Shown piece by piece: positions 18,091 through 26,875 of a DNA stretch of 64,000 bases; within the stretch, counting starts at the first letter, position 1, and each line of letters opens with the position of its first letter. This DNA is from Clostridia bacterium. Lineage in GTDB: Bacteria; Bacillota; Clostridia; Oscillospirales; CAG-382. Both the position numbers and the translations under genes were made by a program. The stretch lies in assembly GCA_017436675.1 (NCBI GenBank), contig JAFSCS010000029.1, positions 1 through 64,000 on the forward strand, written 5' to 3'. A model generated the notes under the pieces. That model was not told the DNA's origin. It saw nothing but the letters and a program-made list of their open reading frames with translations, and did no database searches.

Positions 18091-18118
18091 TTGACTTTTC
18101 CGAACGAAAGATTATAAT
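18091..18118 (+). promoter_or_regulatory. Promoter of the GDSL lipoprotein gene
   Basis: TTGACT and TATAAT are separated by 16 bp, ending about 33 bp before the ATG. Confidence 0.7.
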
Positions 18119-18151
18119 TAAAAGCAGTGGATCTTTTGAAAGGAGATCGAT

Positions 18152-19435
18152 ATGAAGAAATCTGCTTTATTTTTGATAATTTGTATTTTTATTACTTTAT
18201 TTGCATCGTGCGGTCCTAATGGTGACGTCTCCGAGGCGTTCAGCGGCGTTTTGAGCGAGGACGTGAGCGAGGACGTGAGCGAGGAGGAAAGCGAAATTAT
18301 TGAGGAAAAGATACTCGACGGCTCGAAGCTCGTTGTGTTCGGAGACTCGATAACGGCACTCGGAAGTTGGGGCAAGAGCGTTGCGATGGACTGCAATATG
18401 GAATACTTCAACGGTGCGCGGGGCGGTATTACGAGCGCGGAGGGGCTTTTGAGGTTCAACACGTTCGTCAAGGCGAGAGATCCCGATTTTGTGACGCTTT
18501 GCTTCGGGATGAACGACCTTTTGATGACGGCGAAGGACACGCCGAAATGCGCTCCTGCGGCGTTCAAACGCAATATGAAGAAGCTCGTCGAGAAGGTGCG
18601 TGATATTGGTGCTATTCCGCTTATCGTTACGACGAATCCGCTCGACGTTGACGTGTTTTTTCAAAGTCAGGGACAATCGCCCGAGCTCTATGGCGGACGC
18701 GACATACTCGAATGGCTCGACACGTACAACGAGGCGGCACGTGAGTTGGCGAGCGAGCTGGAGTGTGATCTCATCGACGTTCGTGCGGCTTGTGACGAAT
18801 ACGCAATAAAGCAGGTCGTCAAGCCCGACGGGATACACCTAAGCGAGACCGGAAACAAGGTTTTCTTCGAGACGATCTCGGCGTATTTGAAGGAACACTA
18901 CAAGAGTGACCCGAACGCAGAAAGAGTGAACTACGACAACTTTATTGACGTTACGGAGAACACGGAGATACTTCCGTTTGACAAGGACAGCTGGTACGTT
19001 GAGCAAGGCACGATGACCGTCAAGGGTGGCGACACCTTGAAGATGACCAACTCGAACGGGCTCTGGCCCGATGCACAATGCACGTTCGACAAGGGGTATC
19101 GAGTTGACGTTGCGACCTCAAAGCTCAAGATCAAGCTCACGACGGCAAACGTCAACACAAGTGTTATCATCTTTTTCGACGGCGCATCGCCGAACGCTTA
19201 TGCCGACGGACAATATTTGACGCTTAACCCGTATTTCAAGTGCAACACCGACGGCTACACGGGTGACGTTACCGCGAACCAGACGATCGACGTTACTATT
19301 CCTATTTCGTCGCTTCCTATTGCGGCAGGCAACGTTCACGACGGCAAGGTCGCCATCAGCGGTGCGAAGATATACGTTGCGGGTACTGCTTATCAGCCGG
19401 TTGAGATACTGAGCTTCGAGCTTATTGTTGAATAG
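18152..19435 (+). CDS. GDSL/SGNH-family esterase lipoprotein
   Basis: A 427-residue secreted lipoprotein with signal peptide and lipobox (FASC, residue 19 region) behind AAAGGAGA. A tandem-repeat acidic linker (SEDVSEDVSEEESE) leads to an SGNH hydrolase domain with VVFGDSIT (nucleophile Ser), a Gly in NGARGG, CFGMNDL (block III Asn) and DGIHLSETGN (Asp and His). Such enzymes remove acyl groups from glycans or lipids. From about residue 285 a separate beta-rich domain follows, possibly carbohydrate-binding. It is divergent from the two-component system and probably controlled by it. Confidence 0.88.
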   Translation: MKKSALFLIICIFITLFASCGPNGDVSEAFSGVLSEDVSEDVSEEESEIIEEKILDGSKLVVFGDSITALGSWGKSVAMDCNMEYFNGARGGITSAEGLLRFNTFVKARDPDFVTLCFGMNDLLMTAKDTPKCAPAAFKRNMKKLVEKVRDIGAIPLIVTTNPLDVDVFFQSQGQSPELYGGRDILEWLDTYNEAARELASELECDLIDVRAACDEYAIKQVVKPDGIHLSETGNKVFFETISAYLKEHYKSDPNAERVNYDNFIDVTENTEILPFDKDSWYVEQGTMTVKGGDTLKMTNSNGLWPDAQCTFDKGYRVDVATSKLKIKLTTANVNTSVIIFFDGASPNAYADGQYLTLNPYFKCNTDGYTGDVTANQTIDVTIPISSLPIAAGNVHDGKVAISGAKIYVAGTAYQPVEILSFELIVE

Positions 19436-19436
19436 A

Positions 19437-19474
19437 ATTATATTTTATAGCTTAGGATTATATTTTATAGCTTA
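19437..19474 (+). repeat. 20-bp tandem direct repeat
   Basis: ATTATATTTTATAGCTTA occurs twice (19437-19454 and 19457-19474) with a 20-bp period, directly after the GDSL stop codon and leading into the palindromic repeat element. Confidence 0.8.
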
Positions 19475-19663
19475 AGGGGGACTTTCTATAGAAAGTCCCC
19501 CTTAAGAATCCCCTCAAAGATTTTATATTGCTTTTTTCGTCGAGGTATATGTAACTATATCTCAAAAATTCTATTTTCACACAAAAAAAATACCTCGACG
19601 AAAAAAAGATAGAAAGTCGCCGAGGCACTCTAAAGGGAAACTCTAAAAAAGCCCCTTTAAGCT
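19471..19663. repeat. Structured dispersed repeat, copy A
   Basis: The element opens with a perfect 36-bp palindrome (half CTTAAGGGGGACTTTCTA, 19471-19506). The centre is a 16-bp inverted repeat, TTTTTTCGTCGAGGTA (19532-19547) and its complement (19591-19606). It closes with a TAAAGGG/CCCCTTTA hairpin near 19631-19660. The same order of parts, with matching connecting words (tcaaagatttt, ttttttcg, aggcact, aaagg), is seen at 59941-60140. It has no coding potential. It may be a non-autonomous mobile element or a structured RNA. Confidence 0.8.
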
Positions 19664-19680
19664 ATATAGTATAGCACTAT

Positions 19681-20223
19681 TTAAGGATTAAAGATCGAAC
19701 CATCAAGTGTTTTCCAGATGAAGCACTCGTTTTCATAGATCATATACGAATTCTCGCTTCCGCCCTTTGGGATCGAGACCGAGCCCGGATTGACACAGCG
19801 GACGCCCTCGACCGTTACGTCGGTGGGAACGTGGGTATGCCCAAACAGCACGATATCGCAAACGCCTATCGGCGGGAGGTTTTGCGGTCCGTATTTATGA
19901 CCGTGTGTCAAAAAAAGCTTTTTGCCGTCGACAAACACGGTCGAGGTCTCCGACATTATCGGAAAGTCGAGCACCATTTGGTCGACCTCGGTATCACAGT
20001 TTCCGCGGACACAGATGACGTCCTTTTTTCGTTCGTTGAGCATTGCGATGACCCTCGGTGCATCATACTCCATCGGAAGCGCGTTACGAGGTCCGTGGTA
20101 CAATACGTCGCCCAGTATTATCAATGCATCAGCGCGTTCACGATCGAATGCATCGAGCATTGACGAGCAGAAACGCGCTGACCCATGGATATCCGAGCAG
20201 ATAAACAGCTTCGGACTTTTCAT
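19681..20223 (-). CDS. YfcE-type metallophosphodiesterase
   Basis: A 180-residue calcineurin-like phosphoesterase. The metal motifs are in order: FICSDIHGS, ILGDVLYHGPRN, VRGNCDTEVD, LTHGHKYG and FGHTHVPTDV. This is the YfcE/MJ0936 group, which hydrolyses phosphodiesters with manganese and has no firm physiological substrate. The ATG at 20223 is chosen because the motif begins right after it and the previous stop overlaps it as TAATG. It is coupled to the small membrane protein gene upstream. Confidence 0.93.
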   Translation of the reverse strand: MKSPKLFICSDIHGSARFCSSMLDAFDRERADALIILGDVLYHGPRNALPMEYDAPRVIAMLNERKKDVICVRGNCDTEVDQMVLDFPIMSETSTVFVDGKKLFLTHGHKYGPQNLPPIGVCDIVLFGHTHVPTDVTVEGVRCVNPGSVSIPKGGSENSYMIYENECFIWKTLDGSIFNP

Positions 20224-20525
20224 TATTTGATGATAGCTTCGGAAATTTTGCTGATAAGCGGAACTTTCCAAGCAAAGTCGCCTTGGAAGCGTTTTACAGC
20301 GGCGATGATGCCGAATACCATAAGTACAAATCCAACACATACAACTGAAAGAAGTCCGCCAAGCACTTGAATTGCAATAACGTCCACGCACATACGCTTC
20401 TCATCAACCGTAAGTTCTTTATCCGTCGCAAGAAGAAGGATCGGAATAAGAATTACAATGAAGAAAGGAAGATATGCAAGACCGAAGCACACGTTCTTAT
20501 CCATACCAAGATATTTTCTTTCCAT
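20223..20525 (-). CDS. Small membrane protein, DUF4870-like
   Basis: A 100-residue protein with two hydrophobic segments (LAYLPFFIVILIPILLLA near 16-33 and a second near 55-77) and the closing motif FAWKVPLISKISEAI typical of DUF4870-type proteins. It starts behind AGGAGG, and its stop overlaps the phosphodiesterase start by one base. The function is unknown. Confidence 0.8.
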   Translation of the reverse strand: MERKYLGMDKNVCFGLAYLPFFIVILIPILLLATDKELTVDEKRMCVDVIAIQVLGGLLSVVCVGFVLMVFGIIAAVKRFQGDFAWKVPLISKISEAIIK

Positions 20526-20572
20526 TAGTTAATTCCTCCTGAATTATTTTATGTATATCGAGTCGGGGCTTA

Positions 20573-23083
20573 TTAAGCTTCACCGATCATGATACTTACG
20601 TAATAGTTGAACTCGGGGAGAGTTACGGTCACAAACTCATCATCAAGCTCAAAATCGATCTTCTTCGGGCGGTTGATGGTGACCGTCGTATCGCCGTTGA
20701 AGAGCTGTATCTCAAGCTCCTTGCCCCAAAGTCTCGAGGGGAGTCTCAAGGTGACCTCAACGCCTTCCTCAACAGGTGTCAAGGAGTCGGTATCCTTCGT
20801 GTATTGCATATTGACGATATCACAGAAGTAGAGGTTTTGCGTTACGTTATAGTTGAGCGTTGTCGCCACGCTTTCGGGAAGGTTCTCGTAGCTTGAAAGC
20901 GGGAGAAGTGTTCCGTCCTTCAAAAGCTCGTCATAAAGCTCACTCACTTGGTCAAGATAGTCTGTCTTGAGCTTATCGACAGCGGCTTGGGTGTTGCTTG
21001 TTGCCACCTTTTCCATATATGCGGTCAAGAAATTGTTCTCATAGTATATTATCTCACCGTCGCCGTTATAGCTTTCGGCAAGTGTGGCGAGGAGTGCGCT
21101 CTCATTGAGCTGAAGTCCGTTTTTCATCGAGCTGTATGAGCCTGAGTCGCTGCCCGTGATAATGATCGTTCCGCCGTTATCGAGATAGGGCTTCAAAACG
21201 TCATCGATATAGCTTTGGTCGATCGCGCGGATCTGCGGAAGCACGAGCACGCTGAACATATCGATCTCGCTTTCGAGATTTTGCATTTGTACGCTTCTGT
21301 AGGGGATATTGAGCTCGTCAAATGCGTGGCACCAGCTCATATACGCCGCGGCGGTATTTTTGTTATCTATTCCGCCGGGTGTGAAGTAGGTGGTCTCACT
21401 CTCTGCGCAGAATACTACGCCGATCTCTGCATATATTTGTCTTCCGGAGAAGTATTTTTTAGTTTTACCGATGGCTCTGTTCACAAGCCCAATAGACTCG
21501 GTCGTTTGACCACCGCCATAGAGCGTACAGTTATTCGCAAGTGCTTCATATCCATACATTTTGCCCATTTCGGGGAGCGAGTCGTGGTAATACCACAAAA
21601 CTGCATTTTTCGAACGTGTTGTGTTCGAGCAGAGGTTGAAGGTATGACCCGAATACGAATAGGGTGCGTCGCCCGAGGCTATCGAGCCCGTCGATGCGTT
21701 ATAGTGGTTCATATACTCGGTATGAACGAGGTCCATCTTCTTTGTATCATAGCCGTTGATGGTGAGATACGGGAAGTCGTTCGAGCCGATGATGATCTCT
21801 TTTTGTGCCTTGTCGCTCGCCGCCTTTACCGCATCGTAGATGCCTGTATTATATGCTTTATTGGACTCGGATTTGAAGCTCATATATGCAAGCCAGATCT
21901 CGTTTTCCGTCCATTTTTGATTTTTCCAAGTGCCGTCGTTGAGATTGTTCGCATTTGCATTTGCGTTATATTCCTTGAGCTGTGCTTTGAGGTAGTCGGT
22001 GATACTGAACTCATCGACGTTTTCGACCTCATATTCCGGATGAGCCTTCAGATATTCTCTGAATTTAGCCTCACTCCAATCGCCGAATGCTTTTTCGACA
22101 GGCTTTGCACCGAAGTTATCCCAGCTATTCCAGTTGTCGCACCAGAACCAGTCTGTTCCAAGCTCGGCAAAAAAGTTGATCGCATCAGTATTATACGAAA
22201 GCCAGAACGGTGATGCGGTATCCTTCGCGATAGCACCGTCGGTGATCTTTTTCGTTGCACCGTAGGGATCGACGTAGCTCGTTGCAAAGCTGTTCGCTCC
22301 ATTAGCCACTGTTCCGGGGACAGCAGTCCATTTTCCGTTGATATCCTTCGCCGCACAAGCGTCATAGAGGAGCGCGGAATAGGGCTTCGTTTCGTCCTCG
22401 AGGTATCCGATCGCTTCTCTTCCGTCGGGATAGGTCGGCGTCAAGATATTTTTAAAGTTTTCGAGAATATATTCACCTTGCCATTTATCACCGTTTACGA
22501 ACGATTGGACACCCATCCATTTCGTTTCGTTCGCACCACCGAAGGAAGACAGATCTCCGCTCGTCCAATTATACCAATGGTTAGCAAGCAACGAGGTCAT
22601 ACCGTTGGAAGCCTTTTGATATGTACCGTCGTCATTCTTTTTAACGGCAACGATAGAGATACGGCTATCTCCTTGGCCTTCTATCCACGCGCCGATCTTC
22701 AGGCCTGCGTTATGCCACGCATCGATGGTCGTTTTATTGGACTGTTTTGAATAATATCTCCAATAAAGTCCTCTTCCCTCGTCGGACATATAGCTTCCGC
22801 CTGCCTCAGAGCCCAAGGTCTGCGCCTCGCTGATGGAGAGGTTTTCATAGTTGAATTTTGCAAAATTGTCCCACCAGCCGAGAGTAACGTGCTCTTTCAT
22901 ATTATCGGCTGAGGATACGGGTACGTCGAACGGCAGCGGTTCGCTAACGTCCGTGCTCGTTTCCAAGGACACATCGTTGCTGACTGTACTTTCCGCTTGA
23001 CTGCTTTCATTACTGTTATCGCAGGAGAAAAGTCCCAAAACAAGCGGCAACAGAAGAAGAAGCGAAACAATTCTTCTTTTCAT
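20573..23083 (-). CDS. Large secreted glycosidase-like lipoprotein
   Basis: An 836-residue lipoprotein with signal peptide and lipobox (GLFSC), then a Ser/Thr/Asp linker. The body has the aromatic-rich, acid-bearing segments of a TIM-barrel glycosidase ([50 protein letters not shown]). From about 575, [19 protein letters not shown] and [10 protein letters not shown] resemble the trimerisation/GATase-like domain of GH42-type enzymes. A beta-sandwich tail ([19 protein letters not shown]) follows. No exact family is claimed. The start could also be the ATG at 23086; both fit AAAGG. A promoter lies at 23125-23153. Confidence 0.75.
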   Translation of the reverse strand: MKRRIVSLLLLLPLVLGLFSCDNSNESSQAESTVSNDVSLETSTDVSEPLPFDVPVSSADNMKEHVTLGWWDNFAKFNYENLSISEAQTLGSEAGGSYMSDEGRGLYWRYYSKQSNKTTIDAWHNAGLKIGAWIEGQGDSRISIVAVKKNDDGTYQKASNGMTSLLANHWYNWTSGDLSSFGGANETKWMGVQSFVNGDKWQGEYILENFKNILTPTYPDGREAIGYLEDETKPYSALLYDACAAKDINGKWTAVPGTVANGANSFATSYVDPYGATKKITDGAIAKDTASPFWLSYNTDAINFFAELGTDWFWCDNWNSWDNFGAKPVEKAFGDWSEAKFREYLKAHPEYEVENVDEFSITDYLKAQLKEYNANANANNLNDGTWKNQKWTENEIWLAYMSFKSESNKAYNTGIYDAVKAASDKAQKEIIIGSNDFPYLTINGYDTKKMDLVHTEYMNHYNASTGSIASGDAPYSYSGHTFNLCSNTTRSKNAVLWYYHDSLPEMGKMYGYEALANNCTLYGGGQTTESIGLVNRAIGKTKKYFSGRQIYAEIGVVFCAESETTYFTPGGIDNKNTAAAYMSWCHAFDELNIPYRSVQMQNLESEIDMFSVLVLPQIRAIDQSYIDDVLKPYLDNGGTIIITGSDSGSYSSMKNGLQLNESALLATLAESYNGDGEIIYYENNFLTAYMEKVATSNTQAAVDKLKTDYLDQVSELYDELLKDGTLLPLSSYENLPESVATTLNYNVTQNLYFCDIVNMQYTKDTDSLTPVEEGVEVTLRLPSRLWGKELEIQLFNGDTTVTINRPKKIDFELDDEFVTVTLPEFNYYVSIMIGEA

Positions 23084-23124
23084 CATTCTCACCTTTCTTA
23101 TACTGATCAGGTTTTATAGTATAT

Positions 23125-23153
23125 ATTATATTATGATAGCAAAAATAAATCAA
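23125..23153 (-). promoter_or_regulatory. Promoter of the glycosidase-like gene
   Basis: The minus strand has TTGATT, a 17-bp spacer and TATAAT, about 40 bp before the start codon. Confidence 0.65.
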
Positions 23154-23277
23154 GGCTTTTTTCAAAATTCGTCAGTTTTTAACTGTATCAAAGGTATTGT
23201 AAAATTGACAAAAAGGAAGAAAAAACGAGGCATTTTTAGATTTTCGATTATTTTTGAAAATTTTTTTCAAAAACCTA

Positions 23278-23306
23278 TTGCAATCGGGGAAGAAATATGG
23301 TATAGT
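23278..23306 (+). promoter_or_regulatory. Promoter of rpmE
   Basis: TTGCAA, a 17-bp spacer and TATAGT, ending about 43 bp before the rpmE ATG. Confidence 0.7.
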
Positions 23307-23348
23307 ATCATTTGCGAATTAAAAGTAAACGAGAGGAGTAATGTGACA

Positions 23349-23549
23349 ATGAAGACAGGAATACATCCCAATTTTAAAGAAACAACAGTAAAATGTGCCT
23401 GTGGCGAGGTTTTCACAACTAAATCGACAAAAGATAACATTAAGGTTGATATATGCTCTAAGTGCCACCCGTTCTTTACCGGTAAACAAAAATTCGTTGA
23501 CGCCGGCGGACGTGTTGACAAATTCAAGAAAAAGTTCAATCTTAAATAA
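23349..23549 (+). CDS. rpmE: 50S ribosomal protein L31, zinc-binding type
   Basis: A 66-residue L31 beginning MKTGIHPNF. It keeps all four cysteines of the C+ form: Cys16 and Cys18 (KCACGEVF), Cys36 and Cys39 (CSKCHPF). It should therefore carry a structural zinc and need a zinc-replete cell. GAGGAG lies 11 bp before the ATG, rather far, and an in-frame GTG at 23343 would be better spaced, adding Met-Thr. It is monocistronic between its own promoter and a terminator. Confidence 0.97.
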   Translation: MKTGIHPNFKETTVKCACGEVFTTKSTKDNIKVDICSKCHPFFTGKQKFVDAGGRVDKFKKKFNLK

Positions 23550-23581
23550 GTTGCTCGAAGCTTTTTTGAATAACCTAACAG

Positions 23582-23606
23582 ACGGCACCAAGTGTGCCGT
23601 TTTTTA
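23582..23606 (+). terminator. rpmE terminator
   Basis: ACGGCAC and GTGCCGT form a 7-bp stem with a 5-nt loop, followed by a run of T. Confidence 0.85.
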
Positions 23607-23642
23607 TTTCGCCACCTTTTCTAACGTGAAAGGATGATATTT

Positions 23643-24722
23643 ATGCGATACGAAACGAAAATCGAAAAGAAAAATCTCGCCGTGCTCGTTGCACTCGGAA
23701 GCGAGGCAGAGACAGAGGCGTCTCTTGACGAGCTTGAGCGTCTTTTGGAGACGAGCGGCGGTGAATGCGCGGCGAAGATCACGCAAGCTCGTGAGAAGCC
23801 CGATCCGAAGACGTTCATCGGAAAGGGAAAGTGCGAGGAGATAAAGGAATTTATCAAGACTTATGACGATGATATCGAGCTGGTCGTTTTTGACGACGAG
23901 CTTTCGCCGTCACAGATAGCTAATCTTGAAGACGCCATCGACTGCCGTGTTATCGACAGAACGATGCTCATTCTCGACATATTTGCGCTTCACGCCGTTA
24001 CAGCGGAGGGTAAGCTGCAGGTTGAGATCGCCTGCTTGAAATACAGTGCGCCGCGTCTTGTCGGAAAGGGTACTCAGCTCTCCCGTCTCGGCGGTGGTAT
24101 CGGAACGAGAGGCCCCGGAGAAACGAAGCTTGAGACTGACCGCCGTCACCTCCAAAGACGTATATCATCGCTTGAGGCTAAGCTTCGCGAGGTCGAAAAG
24201 CAACGCTCGACGATGCGCTCAAGACGGCTCAAATCGACAACTAAGACGGTCGCTATCGTCGGATATACCAATGCGGGTAAATCGACGCTTCTCAACAAGC
24301 TGACCGATGCGGGTATTCTCGAGGAGGACAAGCTTTTTGCGACGCTCGACCCGACTACGAGAAGGCTCAATCTCCCTTCGGGCAAGACGTTGATGCTGAC
24401 CGACACGGTTGGGTTCATCAACAGGCTTCCCCACCATCTCGTCAAGGCGTTCAAGAGCACGCTCGACGAGGTTAGGTTTTCGGACATCATCATCCACCTT
24501 TGCGATGCGTCGGACGACGCGGACACAAGGATGATGAAAAACGAGGTCACGGCGAAGCTTCTCGAGGAGCTTGATGCCGCCGCAAAGCCGACGCTTGAGG
24601 TATACAACAAATGCGACAAGCTTGTTGACGGCGACCTCATTGGTTCTGACTGCATTATGATCTCGGCAAGGACGGGCAAAGGGATAACCAAGCTCGTCGA
24701 AAGATTGGAGGAGCTTGCTTAA
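23643..24722 (+). CDS. hflX: Ribosome-associated GTPase HflX
   Basis: HflX splits stalled 70S ribosomes. The protein has 359 residues. The N-terminal HflX domain is marked by DPKTFIGKGK and VVFDDELSPSQ, then the glycine-rich linker SRLGGGIGTRGPGE. The G domain has GYTNAGKSTLLNKL (G1), DTVGFI (G3) and YNKCD (G4). The ATG at 23643 has GAAAGGA 8 bp upstream; an ATG at 23634 overlaps that site. galM follows by one base, so the two genes are coupled. Confidence 0.96.
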   Translation: MRYETKIEKKNLAVLVALGSEAETEASLDELERLLETSGGECAAKITQAREKPDPKTFIGKGKCEEIKEFIKTYDDDIELVVFDDELSPSQIANLEDAIDCRVIDRTMLILDIFALHAVTAEGKLQVEIACLKYSAPRLVGKGTQLSRLGGGIGTRGPGETKLETDRRHLQRRISSLEAKLREVEKQRSTMRSRRLKSTTKTVAIVGYTNAGKSTLLNKLTDAGILEEDKLFATLDPTTRRLNLPSGKTLMLTDTVGFINRLPHHLVKAFKSTLDEVRFSDIIIHLCDASDDADTRMMKNEVTAKLLEELDAAAKPTLEVYNKCDKLVDGDLIGSDCIMISARTGKGITKLVERLEELA

Positions 24723-24723
24723 T

Positions 24724-25779
24724 ATGGCTATCACTATATATGACACACTTGAGCCACATCCTGATTTTGAGGCCAAGGCATTTATTTTTGACAAGAACAT
24801 TCCCGCATACAATTTGAAATACGGAAGGATCGAGGCGACGATACTTTCGCTCGGCGGTATTATACAATCGCTTAAGGTGGACGGTATTGACGTTGTTTGC
24901 GGATACGACGACGTTGACTCATACCTCAATTCCGACGGCTATCTCGGTGCGCTCATCGGAAGATATGCGAACAGAATACGCGGCGGGGTTATTGACGTTG
25001 GCGGAAAGAAATATGACCTTTTCATCAACGACAAGGGCTCAAACTCACTTCACGGCGGCAAGATCGGGTTCGACAAGCGTATTTGGAACGGCAGGATAGA
25101 GGACACGAGCCTTATTCTCGAGCTGTTCTCGCCCGACGGGGACGAAAATTATCCGTCGAATCTTTACGTTACGGTCACCTACACACTCACCCCCGAGGTG
25201 CTCGCGATCAAATATGAGGCTGTAAGCGACGGTGACACACCGCTTTGCTTGACTAACCACGCATATTTCAACCTTGACGGGTTTGAGAGCGGAAGCGTTC
25301 TTTCGCAAAGGCTCACGCTCAACTGCGACAGATACACGCTCGTTGATGAGAAGCTCATCCCTATTTACAGAGATAACGTTGACGGCACTCCGTTCGATTT
25401 CAGAGGCGGAAAGACTATCGGCGAGGACATTGATGCTGACGACGAGCAGATCAGACTCGGCGGTGGATTCGACCACAATTTCTTCATTAACACCGATGCG
25501 CCGAAGGGACTTTTCGACGACAAGTCGCTGACGCTTTGCGCAAGTGCAGAGGGCAAGGTGAAGATGGAGGTATACACCGATATGCCTTGCGTTCAGCTTT
25601 ACACGGGCAACTTTATGGGTGGCGACGTTCCGCTCAAAAACGGTGCGCCCAAGAAAAACAACGGCGGTTTTTGTCTCGAAACACAGATCGAGCCGAATTC
25701 CCCCGAAAACGGCGAGGGCATTCTCAGAAAAGGCGAAAAATACGACTCGACGACAGTTTTCAGATTTCCGAAGCAATAA
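24724..25779 (+). CDS. galM: Aldose 1-epimerase (galactose mutarotase)
   Basis: A 351-residue mutarotase that interconverts alpha and beta anomers of galactose or related sugars. Recognised motifs are GRYANRIRGG near 80, SLHGGKIGFDKRIW near 105, the general acid His in LTNHAYFNLDG near 180, GGFDHNFFIN near 258 and the catalytic Glu in FCLETQIEP near 318. It begins one base after the hflX stop. The association with hflX is probably only transcriptional. Confidence 0.95.
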   Translation: MAITIYDTLEPHPDFEAKAFIFDKNIPAYNLKYGRIEATILSLGGIIQSLKVDGIDVVCGYDDVDSYLNSDGYLGALIGRYANRIRGGVIDVGGKKYDLFINDKGSNSLHGGKIGFDKRIWNGRIEDTSLILELFSPDGDENYPSNLYVTVTYTLTPEVLAIKYEAVSDGDTPLCLTNHAYFNLDGFESGSVLSQRLTLNCDRYTLVDEKLIPIYRDNVDGTPFDFRGGKTIGEDIDADDEQIRLGGGFDHNFFINTDAPKGLFDDKSLTLCASAEGKVKMEVYTDMPCVQLYTGNFMGGDVPLKNGAPKKNNGGFCLETQIEPNSPENGEGILRKGEKYDSTTVFRFPKQ

Positions 25780-25787
25780 TAGAAAAA

Positions 25788-25824
25788 GATCGTTGCACTT
25801 TATTGGGTGCAACGATCGTTTTTT
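25788..25824 (+). terminator. hflX-galM terminator
   Basis: GATCGTTGCAC and GTGCAACGATC form a perfect 11-bp stem with an 8-nt loop and a T-run. It also covers the end of the convergent membrane protein gene. Confidence 0.85.
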
Positions 25825-26530
25825 ATTTTCTTTTGAATCTTTCGGGAAGAAGGCTTATTGACAACAGTGCTTGCGACGGTATATAGCACGCCCAAGCGAG
25901 ATCGAAGCCCGGATGCATCAGGATATCGAGAAGCGTTCGGCTTCTTATACGCACGTAGCTATCAAACATAATATCAAGCCCTATGAGTGTATCGCAGCAC
26001 AAGAACAACACGAGTCCGATCGCAAGCAGGGGAAGCTTTTTGAACTGTGCGAACGAAAAGATGATATTCGTCAACAGATTTGCATAGTAGAACACGGAGA
26101 TGACGGAAAGAAGGTCGGCGTTTTCGCCGAGCACTATAAAGGGCACAGCGATCGCTACGGCTGACAATACCGTTCGGACGATCAGGTGGGAGCGTCGTCT
26201 TTTTTTATTCTCGTCACCGAGAAATACTCTCAAAAAATAGCAGATCTGTGTTCCCGAGAAGAATATCATTGCCGGCACCTGTTGTCTCGGCTCGATCAGG
26301 ACGAGGTAATAGTCGGCAGCTACGGTCAGTAAAAGCGCCGCTTGGGTTAGGAGATACTCCTTCGTTTTATCGACGAACAAGACACAAAACAAGCAAGCAA
26401 ACACGATAATAAAAAACGAAAACTCGTTGAAGTGTTCGATTTCCCTCGTTTCTCTGACAACGCCGAGTAAAAGCTCGAAAATTACGAACAAACAGCTCAA
26501 TATCAACAACATTTTTTTGTTTTTAACCAT
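25823..26530 (-). CDS. Polytopic membrane protein, possibly YhhN-like
   Basis: A 235-residue integral membrane protein with about seven to eight hydrophobic segments and short loops. Acidic residues inside or beside helices (AADYYLVL near 83, FLCCDTLIGLD near 186) and the overall size recall the YhhN/TMEM86 lysoplasmalogenase family, but the match is weak and made by eye. It stands alone between two terminators. Confidence 0.55.
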   Translation of the reverse strand: MVKNKKMLLILSCLFVIFELLLGVVRETREIEHFNEFSFFIIVFACLFCVLFVDKTKEYLLTQAALLLTVAADYYLVLIEPRQQVPAMIFFSGTQICYFLRVFLGDENKKRRRSHLIVRTVLSAVAIAVPFIVLGENADLLSVISVFYYANLLTNIIFSFAQFKKLPLLAIGLVLFLCCDTLIGLDIMFDSYVRIRSRTLLDILMHPGFDLAWACYIPSQALLSISLLPERFKRK

Positions 26531-26625
26531 AATTCACGTTTCCTTTTTCAAACGACGATCATAATTCTTGTTCATTATAACACATTATTGCCGATTTGTA
26601 TATAGCGTTTTTTAAACCAAAACCG

Positions 26626-26647
26626 AAGCCTCCCGTTTGGGAGGCTT
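26626..26647. terminator. Terminator of the ruvC to DUF1858 operon
   Basis: AAGCCTCCC and GGGAGGCTT form a 9-bp stem with a 4-nt loop, about 15 bp after the DUF1858 stop codon. The T-rich tract on the minus side is interrupted. Confidence 0.75.
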
Positions 26648-26661
26648 TGAGTTAACGTTAT

Positions 26662-26859
26662 TTAGCCTTCGAGGTGAGCATTGATCTTTTCGATGAGCTC
26701 TTCGACGTCTACGCCGTGGACCTCACAAGCCATTTCAAGTGATTCGCTTCTTGCTGCGGGACAACCGAGGCAATGCATTCCGATCTCAAAGAGGAACTCT
26801 GCGCATTCGGGTGCATAGTCGAGAAGCTCTCCGATTATTGTATCTTTCGTTACTGTCAT
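26662..26859 (-). CDS. DUF1858 redox-disulfide domain protein
   Basis: A 65-residue protein made up of one DUF1858 domain (TIIGELLDYAPECAEFLFEIG, then MHCLGCPAA with a CxxC pair). The domain is often fused to or found beside hybrid-cluster and other redox proteins. The ATG at 26859 follows AAAGGAAAAAAGAA; a longer frame would begin inside the preceding gene. It is the last gene of the long operon, 16 bp after the degenerate ATPase gene. Confidence 0.88.
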   Translation of the reverse strand: MTVTKDTIIGELLDYAPECAEFLFEIGMHCLGCPAARSESLEMACEVHGVDVEELIEKINAHLEG

Positions 26860-26875
26860 TTCTTTTTTCCTTTCT

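Noticed and set aside
21215-22213. 332-codon plus-strand open frame
   Set aside because: Antisense to the glycosidase-like lipoprotein gene, which has a signal peptide, ribosome site and promoter; the antisense frame has none.
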